NCBI GenBank assembly: GCA_016200025.1
Contig: JACQFO010000067.1
Location: 1 to 9,443, forward strand
Length of the DNA: 9,443 nucleotides
Direction: 5' to 3'
DNA from: Nitrososphaerota archaeon
GTDB taxonomy: Archaea > Thermoproteota > Nitrososphaeria > Nitrososphaerales > Gagatemarchaeaceae
Below are positions 1 through 8,700 of this stretch, piece after piece. Every line of letters begins with the position of its first letter. Positions within the stretch are counted from its first letter, which is position 1. A program made the position numbers and the translations under genes. The notes beneath the pieces were generated by a model, which was given only the letters and a program-made list of their open reading frames with translations, did no database searches and was not told the origin of the DNA.

Positions 1-258
1 GGTGCCCTCGAAGGGGATGCCGAGGAACTGAGCTCGCATCATGATGTCCTGGAGGCCCACCTCGCGCTGCTTGGGGTCTTCGCCAGGGCCTTTCGCGTTG
101 CGCCGGCTGAGCATCGTGCCGAAGACGACGGGCGTGTAGGAGAGCTGCCGGTCCAGCTCCTCATCGCGCATGAGCAGCTCGCTGGCCAGGTAGTTTCCAT
201 CTTGAAACTCGAAAGGCCTGCCGTAGAAAGGGTTCTGACTTGATTTAACCGGAGACAT
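1..258 (-). CDS. Unrecognised protein, N-terminal 86 codons (cut by left edge)
   Basis: An open frame on the minus strand reads from an ATG at 258-256 to the window edge without a stop, so only the N-terminus is seen. The protein begins MSPVKSSQNPFYGRPFEF and is hydrophilic, with no signal peptide or membrane segment in the visible part. I do not recognise a family. From about codon 23 onward about nine in ten codons end in G or C, a strong coding signature for a high-GC genome, while the first 22 codons are much more AT-ended. An in-frame GTG at 264-262 sits 7 bases after a run of six G on the minus strand (277-272) and could be the true start, adding two residues. The gene points away from the protease module and has visibly different codon use, so it is probably not part of it. 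I am confident that it is a gene, with no functional call. Confidence 0.72.
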   Translation of the reverse strand, partial: MSPVKSSQNPFYGRPFEFQDGNYLASELLMRDEELDRQLSYTPVVFGTMLSRRNAKGPGEDPKQREVGLQDIMMRAQFLGIPFEGT

Positions 259-271
259 CGTCACGATGACG
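259..271. promoter_or_regulatory. Small palindrome CGTCA-CGA-TGACG
   Basis: A perfect 5-base inverted repeat with a 3-base spacer lies immediately upstream of the minus-strand ATG and overlaps its possible GTG start. The same half-sites CGTCA and TGACG recur at 344-353 without a spacer. A site here could block translation or transcription of the leftward gene. This rests on symmetry alone and may be chance. Confidence 0.2.
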
Positions 272-342
272 CCCCCCGACCCGAATGACAACTAACAGCA
301 TTATCCATGCAGACACGGTTGCCACACCCTCAACAGGAGGGC

Positions 343-354
343 GCGTCATGACGC
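343..354. promoter_or_regulatory. Perfect 12-bp palindrome GCGTCATGACGC, possible operator
   Basis: The sequence GCGTCATGACGC is identical on both strands and lies in the spacer between divergent genes, where a dimeric regulator could act on either. Its core CGTCA/TGACG matches the half-sites of the palindrome at 259-271, about 80 bases away. A 12-base palindrome is not rare by chance in GC-rich DNA, so this is only a candidate binding site. It does not look like a terminator because no T-run follows. Confidence 0.25.
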
Positions 355-731
355 CTCATCAGATTTTCCGAGTCACGCATGAGCGGCACGGACACTGTAT
401 TGATGAGCCGTTCGGCAGTTTTGGGATGAAAACCAGGTAGCTGTAGGAGAAGAGAAACTCGAAGAAGAATTGAATCGTCATGGCTGGAAGCCGAAGGAGG
501 GTGTAGACTGCAGGTTGGCGGCCGGGAAGAACGCTCTGCGCGGCGACCCTGAGCGAAGACCCAATGCAGTTCCGCGCGCCGCAGCTCTCAAGTGTCGTGG
601 TTCCTAGAGGTATGATCGTGTGATAACCAATTCCGCCGTACCTCAACCATCTCTTCTCAGCCTTGGAGGCCTGTTCCTGAGCCAACCTTGGCAGGTTTTC
701 TGACGGTTCTCGGAAGGACTTGGAGGCCCGT

Positions 732-1710
732 ATGAGTCGGCGCGTGGATCAACTGATAGATCTCCTGGAACACGTCTCGCCTTTGTTTGTGTGGGCACAA
801 TCCGGCACCAAGGGACTGCAAGACGCGGCTGAGCCCATTCCCGATGGATCCCAGGGCCCTAGTCGAAGAGGGATACCCACGCGGTCCGCAGCGCCACGCC
901 AGGGTCCGCCTCCTGGTGTTTCCCTGGACAACGGTATCTTGGCCTGTTCCCTTATTCACGGCATTGCAGTCGGCGAGAAGAACAAAGAACCCATTGCCCA
1001 AGTGCTATTCGAAGGCTCGAACTCACTCTGGCCCGAACTCCAGGGCAAGGTAGCCTCGGCATTGAGCCTGAACCCACGTTCGGTAGTGCTCACGCCATGT
1101 GCGGGATTGCGCCCACTAGATGGCGTGGGATTGTACCCATTAACCGCCCCTGGCATAGGACATCTCGGCCTAGTGTCATCTGGCGGTTTTGGAACATTGG
1201 GCTCACTCGCCAACGACTCAGAAGGGAGCCCGGAACTTGGTGTTTCTTGTCTGCACGTGCTGTCCGACCTCCCGGGCGGCCCTGCCGGCACCCTGGTGTA
1301 CTCGGCGGTGTCTCGCGCCCGATTGGGTACTCTGAAGCGATTTGTGAGCCTTAGCCCCCCGCCGGCAGTTAATGAGGTAGATGCCGGCGTGTTCCTACTC
1401 GATTCAGGTACGAATTTGATGCTTGGATTCCCGGTCGCCATATCTGGAGAGGCTTCTCGGGATCTGCAGCAGTCTGAAGCATGTGCTCCGAAGTCGGCTC
1501 TCAGCCTGGATCCGACCCATGGTAGTGTTGCCTCAAGCATGAAGTTCGATACGTGGAGCCTTCTCGGCCCCGGGCGACTCAGGCTCATTGATCAGATCTG
1601 AGGACGGCCGTGCAGTCGGCATCGTGTTCGCCGGTGAGAAAAAGGAGAACGGCTTCACGCTAGCAAACCCCGCCGTCCTTCTCGAGGATACTCTCAAGGT
1701 CAAGTTCTGA
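732..1710 (+). pseudogene. Trypsin-like (S1-type) serine protease, frameshifted before the catalytic Ser motif
   Basis: This encodes a chymotrypsin-fold endopeptidase split over two frames. Frame one, from ATG 732, carries GTLGSLAND, the catalytic His in SCLHVLSD (His175, codon 1254), RLGTLKRF, and the catalytic Asp in NEVDAGVFLLD (Asp217, codon 1380). It then reads THGSVAS, runs out of register and stops at 1599-1601. The +1 frame picks up at about 1561 with FSAPGDSGSLI (catalytic Ser codon 1579-1581), then AVGIVFAGE and ANPAVLLE, and stops at TGA 1708-1710. These are the expected C-terminal motifs of the family in the right order, so the triad is complete only if the frame shifts by one base between about 1540 and 1575. 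The linker from THGSVAS to GDSGS is unusually short, which suggests a small deletion there. GGAGG at 722-726 supports ATG 732 over TTG 720. The first ~30 residues are helical in character and a Pro/Arg-rich linker follows. There is no signal peptide, so it is probably cytoplasmic. It is the first gene of the module, 8 bases from the next. Confidence 0.85.
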
Positions 1711-1718
1711 GAGATAGA

Positions 1719-1961
1719 GTGACACGCGAAGCGTCAGAAGCAATCTTGGACGCAGTCGATGCCTTGTCCGAGCTATTCCTTGGGCAGGCAGGTATTGTCG
1801 CGATCTCCGACGCAATAGTCAATACGGAGATCAGACTCATTGTGGTGGTGCAAGGGGATCCAACAGAGGCTCTTGCACTGCTCCCCAAGACATTCAAGAG
1901 TTTCCCGGTAATTGTCAGTACGACCAACGGTTTGACCCTATACCCTCGTTTCGAGACTTGA
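1719..1961 (+). CDS. Small 80-aa protein downstream of the protease, pro-domain-like
   Basis: The start is GTG 1719, 8 bases after the TGA of the protease, which suggests translational coupling; a purine-rich GAGA just upstream is only a weak ribosome binding site. The protein has an N-terminal helix-like segment (EASEAILDAVDALSELF) followed by an alternating strand pattern: GIVAISDAIVN, then IRLIVVVQG, then ALLPKTFKSFPVIVSTTNG. The order hydrophobic strand, V-V-V strand, LP-x-x-h, PV strand, then G-L is close to the segment that precedes the protease core in the upstream gene (IHGIAVGEKNKEP, AQVLFEG, then RSVVLTPCAGLRPL). I infer that it is a free-standing version of that N-terminal region, perhaps acting as an inhibitor, chaperone or recognition subunit of the protease. 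No transmembrane segment or signal peptide is seen. I know no name for the family. Existence is fairly sure; the function is inference. Confidence 0.65.
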   Translation: MTREASEAILDAVDALSELFLGQAGIVAISDAIVNTEIRLIVVVQGDPTEALALLPKTFKSFPVIVSTTNGLTLYPRFET

Positions 1962-1985
1962 ATCACCGTCGCGGAACATTGATAC

Positions 1986-2011
1986 CTCCGATCGATCCGA
2001 GCGCACCTCGG
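1986..2011. promoter_or_regulatory. Overlapping imperfect palindrome and hairpin in the leader of the TPR gene
   Basis: Within the 214-base gap before the TPR gene, 1986-2001 (CTCCGATCGATCCGAG) matches its own reverse complement at 14 of 16 positions. Its right arm CCGAG (1997-2001) also pairs with CTCGG (2007-2011) across a 5-base loop, so two alternative foldings share one arm. There is no T-run, so it is not a classical terminator. It could be an operator or a leader structure between the first two and last two genes of the module. This is symmetry evidence only. Confidence 0.2.
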
Positions 2012-2175
2012 CACGCCTACATACACAAAAATGCGCCCCAGCAGTGAAGGTGGTCCTGTAGCTATCCCGCTGGCACGATTGACAGGAGCTACACGGCGCA
2101 GCCTGAAACTCATCGTCGCATGCTCCGGCACGACGAACAAAGCCGAATCACGAGCGGTCACGTAGGGGGAATCTC

Positions 2176-5100
2176 ATGTGGAGTTGGCTGCCGTCGTGGA
2201 TCAAATTGAGACTCGCCGAACGATCCAGATCGAAGGGAGAGGAATTGCGGCTTGCCGGTCGCCTATCCGAGGCAGAGGCAGGGTTTCGTGCGGCCCTCCA
2301 CTGGGCGGCAACGGCAAGGGAAGGCGCCGCTCGCCGCGTTCGCGGCCGATCTCACCTAGGACTTGGCCGCATTGCAATCACGCTCGCCAAGCCAGACGAA
2401 GCAGTCACCGAGTTGGAACGTGCAGGAAACTTCCTCACCGAAGAGTGGGACGCGTCATACTGGCTCGGATGTGCTCGTGGCGCTTCGGGCAACTACGGCG
2501 GCGCGGACGAAGCGCTGACCCGGGCCCTGGAACTCAATCCACGAGACTCACGGACCCAGATACAGCGGGGTTTCGCCCGTTTCAAAGGCGGGCAACTGGA
2601 CGGGGCGCTCTCGGACCTCAATGCGGCAGTTGGTGCCCTCGACAGGCGCGGCCGACTTATACTCGCCCTCGTGCGCATGCGTCGTGGCGAGTGGTGCGAA
2701 GCAGAGCAAGGACTGGAAGACATGCTCGCAGGCGATCCGGAACCTCAAGTACCTTTCCTCCTGCTCGGGCATATCCGCGAGGAGCGGGGCAATTGGCCAG
2801 GAGCTGTGGCGGCCTACAAACGGGCCGCAGCGCTCCAAGGACGAGCTCCTCACGCCTGTACCCGACTTGGAGTCATCCACGCGCGGTCAGGGAACTACGA
2901 CCGAGCCCTTCCGTGGCTAGTCCGGGGACTCCGCGAAGGTGCCGTCGACGACACGATTCTCTTTTATAATGGTTGGGTGTCGTATCAGACGGGGCGGTAC
3001 CAAGAGTGTCACGAGTCCTGGGACCGTCTTCGCCAGCGCTATCCCAAGCGAAGCCAAATCAGACAGCTCTGCAAGTTGGCACGCTATTCATGTGCTCGGG
3101 ATCTGATCATCCGTGGAGATCACGAGGGTGCCCTCCCTTACTTCGAGGCATACGTCGCAGAGGGGGATGTCGATGATCATGACCAATTGGTTCTTGTTGA
3201 ACTCCAACTGCGAGTCGGCGCTCGAAAAATAGGTTCCGCGGTAACGCGCGACGAGGGCCGTCGGCACCTCCAGCGGGGGAGAGTGCTTTCGCCGAGCGAT
3301 GCGAGGTTTCCCTACCTGATTGGTCTTCTCGCCACCCATGACGGCAACCCTCGGCAAGCGATAGGGCTTCTCCAGGAGGCACTGGCGCTAAGCCCGGGCC
3401 ACCAGGGGGTGCGAGCGGCTCTGGTGGGAGCTCTGGCCCGATCGGGCGAGGGTGAACGGGCCCTGAAGGAGCGGAACGAACTCGCAGCCTCAGGGCTCAC
3501 TGCCGACGTGCAGGAACGCGTGGACCGGGCGATTGCTGGGCTGTTCCTATCACAGGGTCAGTGGGAGAAAACGATCGCGCTCATCGGGTCGCCCCGCCCC
3601 TCTGAGCCCACCGGGAGTTGCTTAAGTGAGGCCCTCTTCGCCGAACTCCTCCTGCGGGCCGGCCGACTCGCGGAACTTGAGGCTCTGACCTCGTCCGCCC
3701 CAGACGTTTGCTTCTGGAAGGCCGCGGGGGAGGTTGCACGGGGACGGACGGAATCTGCGTGCGTAACGCTTCGTTCACTTCTGGGCGATGGCGACCGCTC
3801 TGCTCCCGCGCGAGGAGCGCTTGTTCGTCTTCTTCATCATAGAGCAGTCGAATCAGGTAGGCGTGGTGAGTGGGTGGCGGCGACGACAGCGCTCAAGGAA
3901 GCGGAGTCTCTGAGAAACGGGGCGGAGTCCGTAAGTCCCGCCCTTGCGGTTCTGCTCGTCGTCAGTGGCGAGCGCGAAAGAGGGCTCGCCCTATTGGAGG
4001 TTGCCCAGCGTCGCGACCCGACCAACGCGATACTTACCCACGCACTCTTCCTAGGTAACTACTTCGCCGGGCATGTCGCCGAGAACGGGGCATCAGCCCC
4101 CTCGGCGACATCGGGGACGTGGGAGCGAACTATCGCCGCCTGGGTGATGCTCCTGCACTGTGATGCCTTCTGGAAGGAACTCCGGGCGAGGTTCCACAAC
4201 CGCTATGGCCTGGATGAGGAAGGAGAGGCAGCTGTCGTCTTTCGAGAACAGATCGAGGGCCGGGTGGGCATCTTACTCAATCGCGCCTTCGATAGGACTG
4301 GCGATCCGTTGAAAGTCCGCCGACTCCTCCTGCGCGAAATGAAAGGGGCAGAGCAAATTCGCTCCCTGGGCGGTATCCCGGTCACCGGCCAAAACGGGGC
4401 GACCGTCGTGTGCGGACCGCTTGCCGTTCGGCTCTTCGGTCTGGAAAACGCCCTAGGCAACCACATCGTTTCTTGCTCCTCACATCCAGTTTCGAAGACT
4501 GAAGACCCGCTCCACTTTCTGTTCAACCTCCTGTTGAACGTGGATGTATCCCTTCCGAGTGAGGGACAAGCCGACTCGGCACAAGTGACTCGAACTGCAC
4601 GATACTTTTCGAGCCTGGGGCCGATCCAGACCCTCCTCGACGCAGAACAGCATGAGGAGGCCCTTGCCGCCTTCGCCGAGATACCTTGTCCGCGCTGTGG
4701 GCGATTGCGCCAGAAGCCTGAGATCGCGCCCGGTGCGGACGACTGGCTGCCAGAAGTATGCATCAAGACCTGTCCGGAGTTCGACGGCCGCAACCCTGCG
4801 TTTCGCGCTTTCCCGGCCAAGGGCGAGCGGCTTCGAGAGGCCGCCTTGGAACTTGCCGTGGATGTGCGTTTGTCGCTCGCCCAGGCGGCAATCCGAAAAC
4901 CGCAGATAGATCTCCAGGGAGCTGCCGTTAACTGGCGCGATGCACTCCGTCTTGCCCGCTCGCTGGCTCAAAACGAGCCCACACAGCACAGAGTAGTGGA
5001 GACTATCCTTGCCCGCGTCTCGGCGCTTGAGAAGAAGCGGAACTATGGCGACGCAATCGCTCTTATCGAGGCTGTAAAGGCAATGCTCGATGCAAGCATC

Positions 5101-5712
5101 TTTCAGAAGCTTGCGGGGCGTCTCGCGGAGCTTCTGGCTGACCGCGGCGTCGCTGCCGCCAACGGGAGTCCTCCTCGATGGAAAGCAGCTGTTGTGGACC
5201 TTCGCCGAGCTGTGAAGCTCAACCCACATGCAGCTCGCCCGGTCGTCAACTTTGGTGTCGCGCTCAGGGCCTACGCCTTGGAGCGATTTCGAGAAGGAGC
5301 CGCGGACGATACGGGAAAGCTCCTGCAAGAATGCCTGTTAGTCCTACGGGCGGGGAGCCTACGCTTCCTGAGTAAGCCGAACCTGCAAAAGCAACTCGAC
5401 CTGGCAACAGGGGAGTTCCGTACGTTCTCCAACGCTCACGCGGTGGAGCTGGCAAATCGACGAGAGTTCGAATCCGCCCTTAGATTCCTTGATGAGGCAT
5501 TGCAGCTCCTGCCCAATGATACCCTCCTTGCAAATAATCACTTCAACATCCTGATGGGTTATGCTATGAGCCTCACCGAGAAGGGAGACCATCACCACGC
5601 CCTCGTGGTCTTCGATCAGGCGGAGCGCAGATACGGGCACGTTTCTACGGCGATGCATCAGTTGAACAAGGTGAAAATCCTCGCGGTGCTGGCAGGAAAG
5701 GGGTATAGGTGA
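2176..5712 (+). CDS. Large TPR-repeat protein (1178 aa) with a central non-TPR domain and possible Cys4 metal site
   Basis: ATG 2176 follows AGGGGGA (2164-2170) with a 5-base gap, a strong ribosome binding site that fixes the start. Residues ~15-580 form tandem tetratricopeptide repeats (for example SYWLGCARGASGNYGGADEAL, then ALELNPRD at about 115-121, and later GNYDRALPWLVRGL and GNPRQAIGLLQEALALSP), a fold used for protein binding. Residues ~645-760 do not look like TPRs: a W-x6-W-x-x-LLHCDAFW segment, then RFHNRYG, then REQIEGRVGILLNRAF and an LRREMKGAEQI-type helix. Residues 836-866 hold Cys838-x2-Cys841 and Cys862-x3-Cys866, spaced like a zinc site. Helical TPR-like repeats resume at ~880 to the C-terminus (AVKLNPHAARPVVNFG, ALRFLDEALQLLPND, ALVVFDQAERRYG). 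There is no signal peptide or transmembrane helix and no enzyme motif I recognise. It is probably a cytoplasmic scaffold, sensor or regulator of the proteases. Its stop is 27 bases before the CHAT gene, in the same frame. Confidence 0.92.
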   Translation: MWSWLPSWIKLRLAERSRSKGEELRLAGRLSEAEAGFRAALHWAATAREGAARRVRGRSHLGLGRIAITLAKPDEAVTELERAGNFLTEEWDASYWLGCARGASGNYGGADEALTRALELNPRDSRTQIQRGFARFKGGQLDGALSDLNAAVGALDRRGRLILALVRMRRGEWCEAEQGLEDMLAGDPEPQVPFLLLGHIREERGNWPGAVAAYKRAAALQGRAPHACTRLGVIHARSGNYDRALPWLVRGLREGAVDDTILFYNGWVSYQTGRYQECHESWDRLRQRYPKRSQIRQLCKLARYSCARDLIIRGDHEGALPYFEAYVAEGDVDDHDQLVLVELQLRVGARKIGSAVTRDEGRRHLQRGRVLSPSDARFPYLIGLLATHDGNPRQAIGLLQEALALSPGHQGVRAALVGALARSGEGERALKERNELAASGLTADVQERVDRAIAGLFLSQGQWEKTIALIGSPRPSEPTGSCLSEALFAELLLRAGRLAELEALTSSAPDVCFWKAAGEVARGRTESACVTLRSLLGDGDRSAPARGALVRLLHHRAVESGRRGEWVAATTALKEAESLRNGAESVSPALAVLLVVSGERERGLALLEVAQRRDPTNAILTHALFLGNYFAGHVAENGASAPSATSGTWERTIAAWVMLLHCDAFWKELRARFHNRYGLDEEGEAAVVFREQIEGRVGILLNRAFDRTGDPLKVRRLLLREMKGAEQIRSLGGIPVTGQNGATVVCGPLAVRLFGLENALGNHIVSCSSHPVSKTEDPLHFLFNLLLNVDVSLPSEGQADSAQVTRTARYFSSLGPIQTLLDAEQHEEALAAFAEIPCPRCGRLRQKPEIAPGADDWLPEVCIKTCPEFDGRNPAFRAFPAKGERLREAALELAVDVRLSLAQAAIRKPQIDLQGAAVNWRDALRLARSLAQNEPTQHRVVETILARVSALEKKRNYGDAIALIEAVKAMLDASIFQKLAGRLAELLADRGVAAANGSPPRWKAAVVDLRRAVKLNPHAARPVVNFGVALRAYALERFREGAADDTGKLLQECLLVLRAGSLRFLSKPNLQKQLDLATGEFRTFSNAHAVELANRREFESALRFLDEALQLLPNDTLLANNHFNILMGYAMSLTEKGDHHHALVVFDQAERRYGHVSTAMHQLNKVKILAVLAGKGYR

Positions 5713-5739
5713 GAGCGAACTCGACAGAAAGGTCCTTCG

Positions 5740-8700
5740 ATGCTTGAGTACGAGGAGCTCCGCGTTCGAGCGTGGCGGATCGACGCCAGTGCCCACCGTT
5801 ACCTCGTTTTCGCGAATGGGCCTCGTCAGGCAGCGGCTGCGGTGACGCTTCCGCGGCAGCCAGGGGAATACAGGAAGGAACTCGACCGTCTGCTCCAAGA
5901 GGAGTTCGGTGGGAGCCCCTCTCATAGTCCGCTATCGTCGGGGCTTCAGGCGCTTGGGCGAGATCTGTTTGCCGCCTTCTTCCCTGAACCTCTCAGAGAC
6001 TGTCTTGAGCAAAGTGTGCTCGCGGTCGCACCGAAGGGGCTTCGGGTCCGTTTCGAAGTGCCCTCGGAACTCGGCGACATTCCGTTTGAAATCCTCTGCT
6101 CTCCACGTGATCACAAACTTGGGGCCTTAGTTCTCCAGCCTCGTCTATCCGTGGCTCGCACGCTCACCGGGCTGCACCCATTGCGTCTTCCCGAGCCAAG
6201 CGACGCTAGGGCCCGTCTTGACGTCCTCATCGTGGTCGCCTGTCCTAAAGGGGTGCCCCCACTTGAGGAAGACAATGAGATTGGGTCCATCGAACGGGCC
6301 TTGCCAGGAGTTGTTCGAGCACTGGCGCCTTCAGTACTCCAGCGTCTCGGCCCCTGTTCCCAATCCGATCATCCCGGGGCAACCCGTGCGAAGCTGAGTG
6401 AGCGGGTCAAGAGAATGCATAACCCTTGGGCCGCTCTAATCATTGCCCACGGCCAATACGACGATGCTGCAAGACAGGTGAACGTGCTATTGGAAAGCGA
6501 AGAAGGCCTACCTGACCCGGTAGCAGGTGTGACTTTGGCCGGACTCTTGGCAGGGGCTCCTCAGCTTCGGTTCGTTGTTCTCAACCTATGCCTGGGGGCC
6601 GTGGCTGCACCAAAGGAGCCGTTCGCTGGTATCGCCCATGCCCTTATTCGCGCCGGGATACCTGCTGTGGTTGGTATGCAGACCGAGGTGACCAATCTTG
6701 CCGCGCGCCGGTTCAGCGCATCGCTGCTAGGCGGTATCTTCGGGAATCTGACAGTCGACGAGGCCCTCAGCTCTGCGCGGAATGCCATGGCAGACCTGGG
6801 TAGGACCAAATGCGAGTGGTGCACTCCAGTCTTCTTCCTCCACGAGGACTGTGGCCACAGTTGGCTCTTCAAGGTGGTGCAAATGCTCCCTTCCGACGGC
6901 GGCGTGCTTTCGGATCCTCTCGCTGAGGCCGAGAAGTCTTTTCGTGAGGTGAGAGAAAGAGGCGCCCAGAGCATTAATGACTACACGTTGGCCGTCCAAC
7001 TACCGAGATGGAGGCGGCAGTGGGATGACGTGAAGACCTTGGCCGACGCGGCGTTGAGGGACAGTTCGGGCATTGCGAGCTTTGAGCACATCCTCGAAGA
7101 GGCGAGGGGCGAACTCGTGCTCCAAGGGTCGGCTGCGGCTCCGAACTTGCGGCCCGTGCAGACCCTGTGCGAACTCCTGGAAAGCGACAACACAAACTTG
7201 AGCGACGTCCACTTGCGCCTCGCCGGGCTGAGGAGACACCTTCCTGCCTCCCTTTTCCAGTGCTTCCGGAGCGAAGTGGACCACCGGATGGCCGTCGATG
7301 CCGCGTCTCGTGGCCAGTGGCAAAAGGCACACCTTCTCTATGCGGAGATCCAGCAAAGGGAAACTGAGGACAGAGACGTTCAATCGCAGATGAGCTACGT
7401 GCAGGGGCGATTAGCGGAGACTCAAGGTAAGTGGGGTGATGCTGTTACTCACTACCAATTCGCGGCTGAGGAACGCAACATGGCGCCGCCATTTCATGAC
7501 GCCACTCGGCGGTTTCATTATGCTCGAGGCCGGGACGCGGAGCGTGAGGAGGATCGGGCCGATTGGGCTACTGCTATCGAAGCCTACGAGAAGCTCCGAC
7601 TCGACTGGGATGACGTTGCATTACGGCTCCCCTACGCCCGTGGCCGGGCACTTGAGGGCACAGGCTGCTGGCGCGACGCCGAGGAAGTTTACGTGACCCC
7701 GCATCTTGCCGGTCACAGGGACACGGTCGCCAGGGCACTCTATGCCCACGGTCGTGCTGCCGTGAACGAGGGTAACTGGACAGTCGCAATGATGACATTT
7801 GACCGTCTCGGCAACGCCTGGGACGCCCTGCACTGGTACGAGGAAGCCTGCGCTCGTCAGTATTCCCAAGCCTGCCAGGCGGAGAACGAAAGCCGGTGGG
7901 AGAATGCCGTTGCAGCATTCACCGTCCTGCCCCAGGGGTTCGCCGACGTTGAGCCTCGCTGTGTCTACGCCCGAGGTAGGGCTGCAGAGTACAAGGAACA
8001 ATGGAGCGATGCCGTGGATGCCTACAGAGCCACGAGCCTTCACGGCTTCCGCGACGCCGGTCTCCGCGAGTGTTACGTAAGCGCTCGGCAAGCGGAGGCG
8101 CTGGCGGACTGGGGAGAGGCTTTGAGATTGTTGACCCAGCTCAGTGAGCAAGTGATCTTGCCGCAAGGGTACTCAGATATCCGAGAACGTGTCCTGTACG
8201 CACGCGGGCTCGAGGCAGAAAGCCGAGAAGACTGGAGTTCCCTCACGGAGGGCTTCGGAGACTTGCCTGACACGTACCGGGATGGCCAAGTTGGACCTCT
8301 CAGGCGTTACGCGAGGGCTCGTCTCGACGAGAAGCGGGGACGGTGGACCGGGATACTGGAAGATCTGCTCGACGTCCCTGACGGTTACCGCGACGGCGAG
8401 GTGGGCTGCCTTCGCCGCTATGCACAGGCGCGCCTGCACGAGAGTCAGGGGGATTGGAACTTGGCGCTTGTGACATATGAAGGTATCCCGGGTCCCTTCC
8501 GCGACTTGGAGTACCGGCATGGCTACGCGACAGGGCGAGCCGGTGAAGTCTCCGAGGACTGGGAAACGGTCTTCCATGCCTTCGCTAAGCTCCCATCGGC
8601 CTACGAGGACGTTGTGTTGCGGTTCCCTTACGCACAAGGTCGCTTCCATGAGGTTTCGTCTCGTTGGACGGAGGCCGTCGCCGCCTACGAGCGTCTGCCG

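Larger units (their letters stand above)
259..731. other. Gene-poor divergent spacer
   Basis: This stretch separates the leftward gene from the rightward protease module and must hold the promoters of both. No open frame in it has convincing codon bias: the longest is a 108-codon minus-strand frame at 685-359, a low-complexity mix of Leu, Ser and Arg with a hydrophobic patch and no recognisable motif. I see no tRNA, insertion-sequence end or rho-independent terminator. It does contain two short palindromes listed separately. A TATGAT at 611-616 resembles a -10 box but has no acceptable -35 at the right distance, so I do not call a promoter. Confidence 0.5.

Noticed and set aside
359..685. 108-codon minus-strand open frame in the left spacer
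   Set aside because: No recognisable motif, no GC-ended codon bias and no good ribosome binding site; composition looks like translated non-coding DNA.
956..1588. 210-codon minus-strand open frame opposite the trypsin-like gene
   Set aside because: It lies antisense to clear protease motifs; its Ser/Pro/Arg-rich sequence is the typical shadow of a GC-rich gene.
2079..2107. TTGACA at 2079-2084 as a -35 box for the TPR gene
   Set aside because: The hexamer is perfect, but 17 bases downstream the sequence is CCTGAA, not a plausible -10.
1700..2161. 153-codon minus-strand open frame covering the 80-aa gene and the following gap
   Set aside because: It is antisense to the small gene over half its length, and no family motif or ribosome binding site was found.
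2031..2165. 44-codon plus-strand open frame ending inside the ribosome binding site of the TPR gene
   Set aside because: It lacks a ribosome binding site and recognisable sequence features; a leader peptide cannot be excluded but is unsupported.
4480..5328. 282-codon minus-strand open frame opposite the TPR gene
   Set aside because: It is the antisense shadow of a continuous, strongly supported 1178-codon gene.
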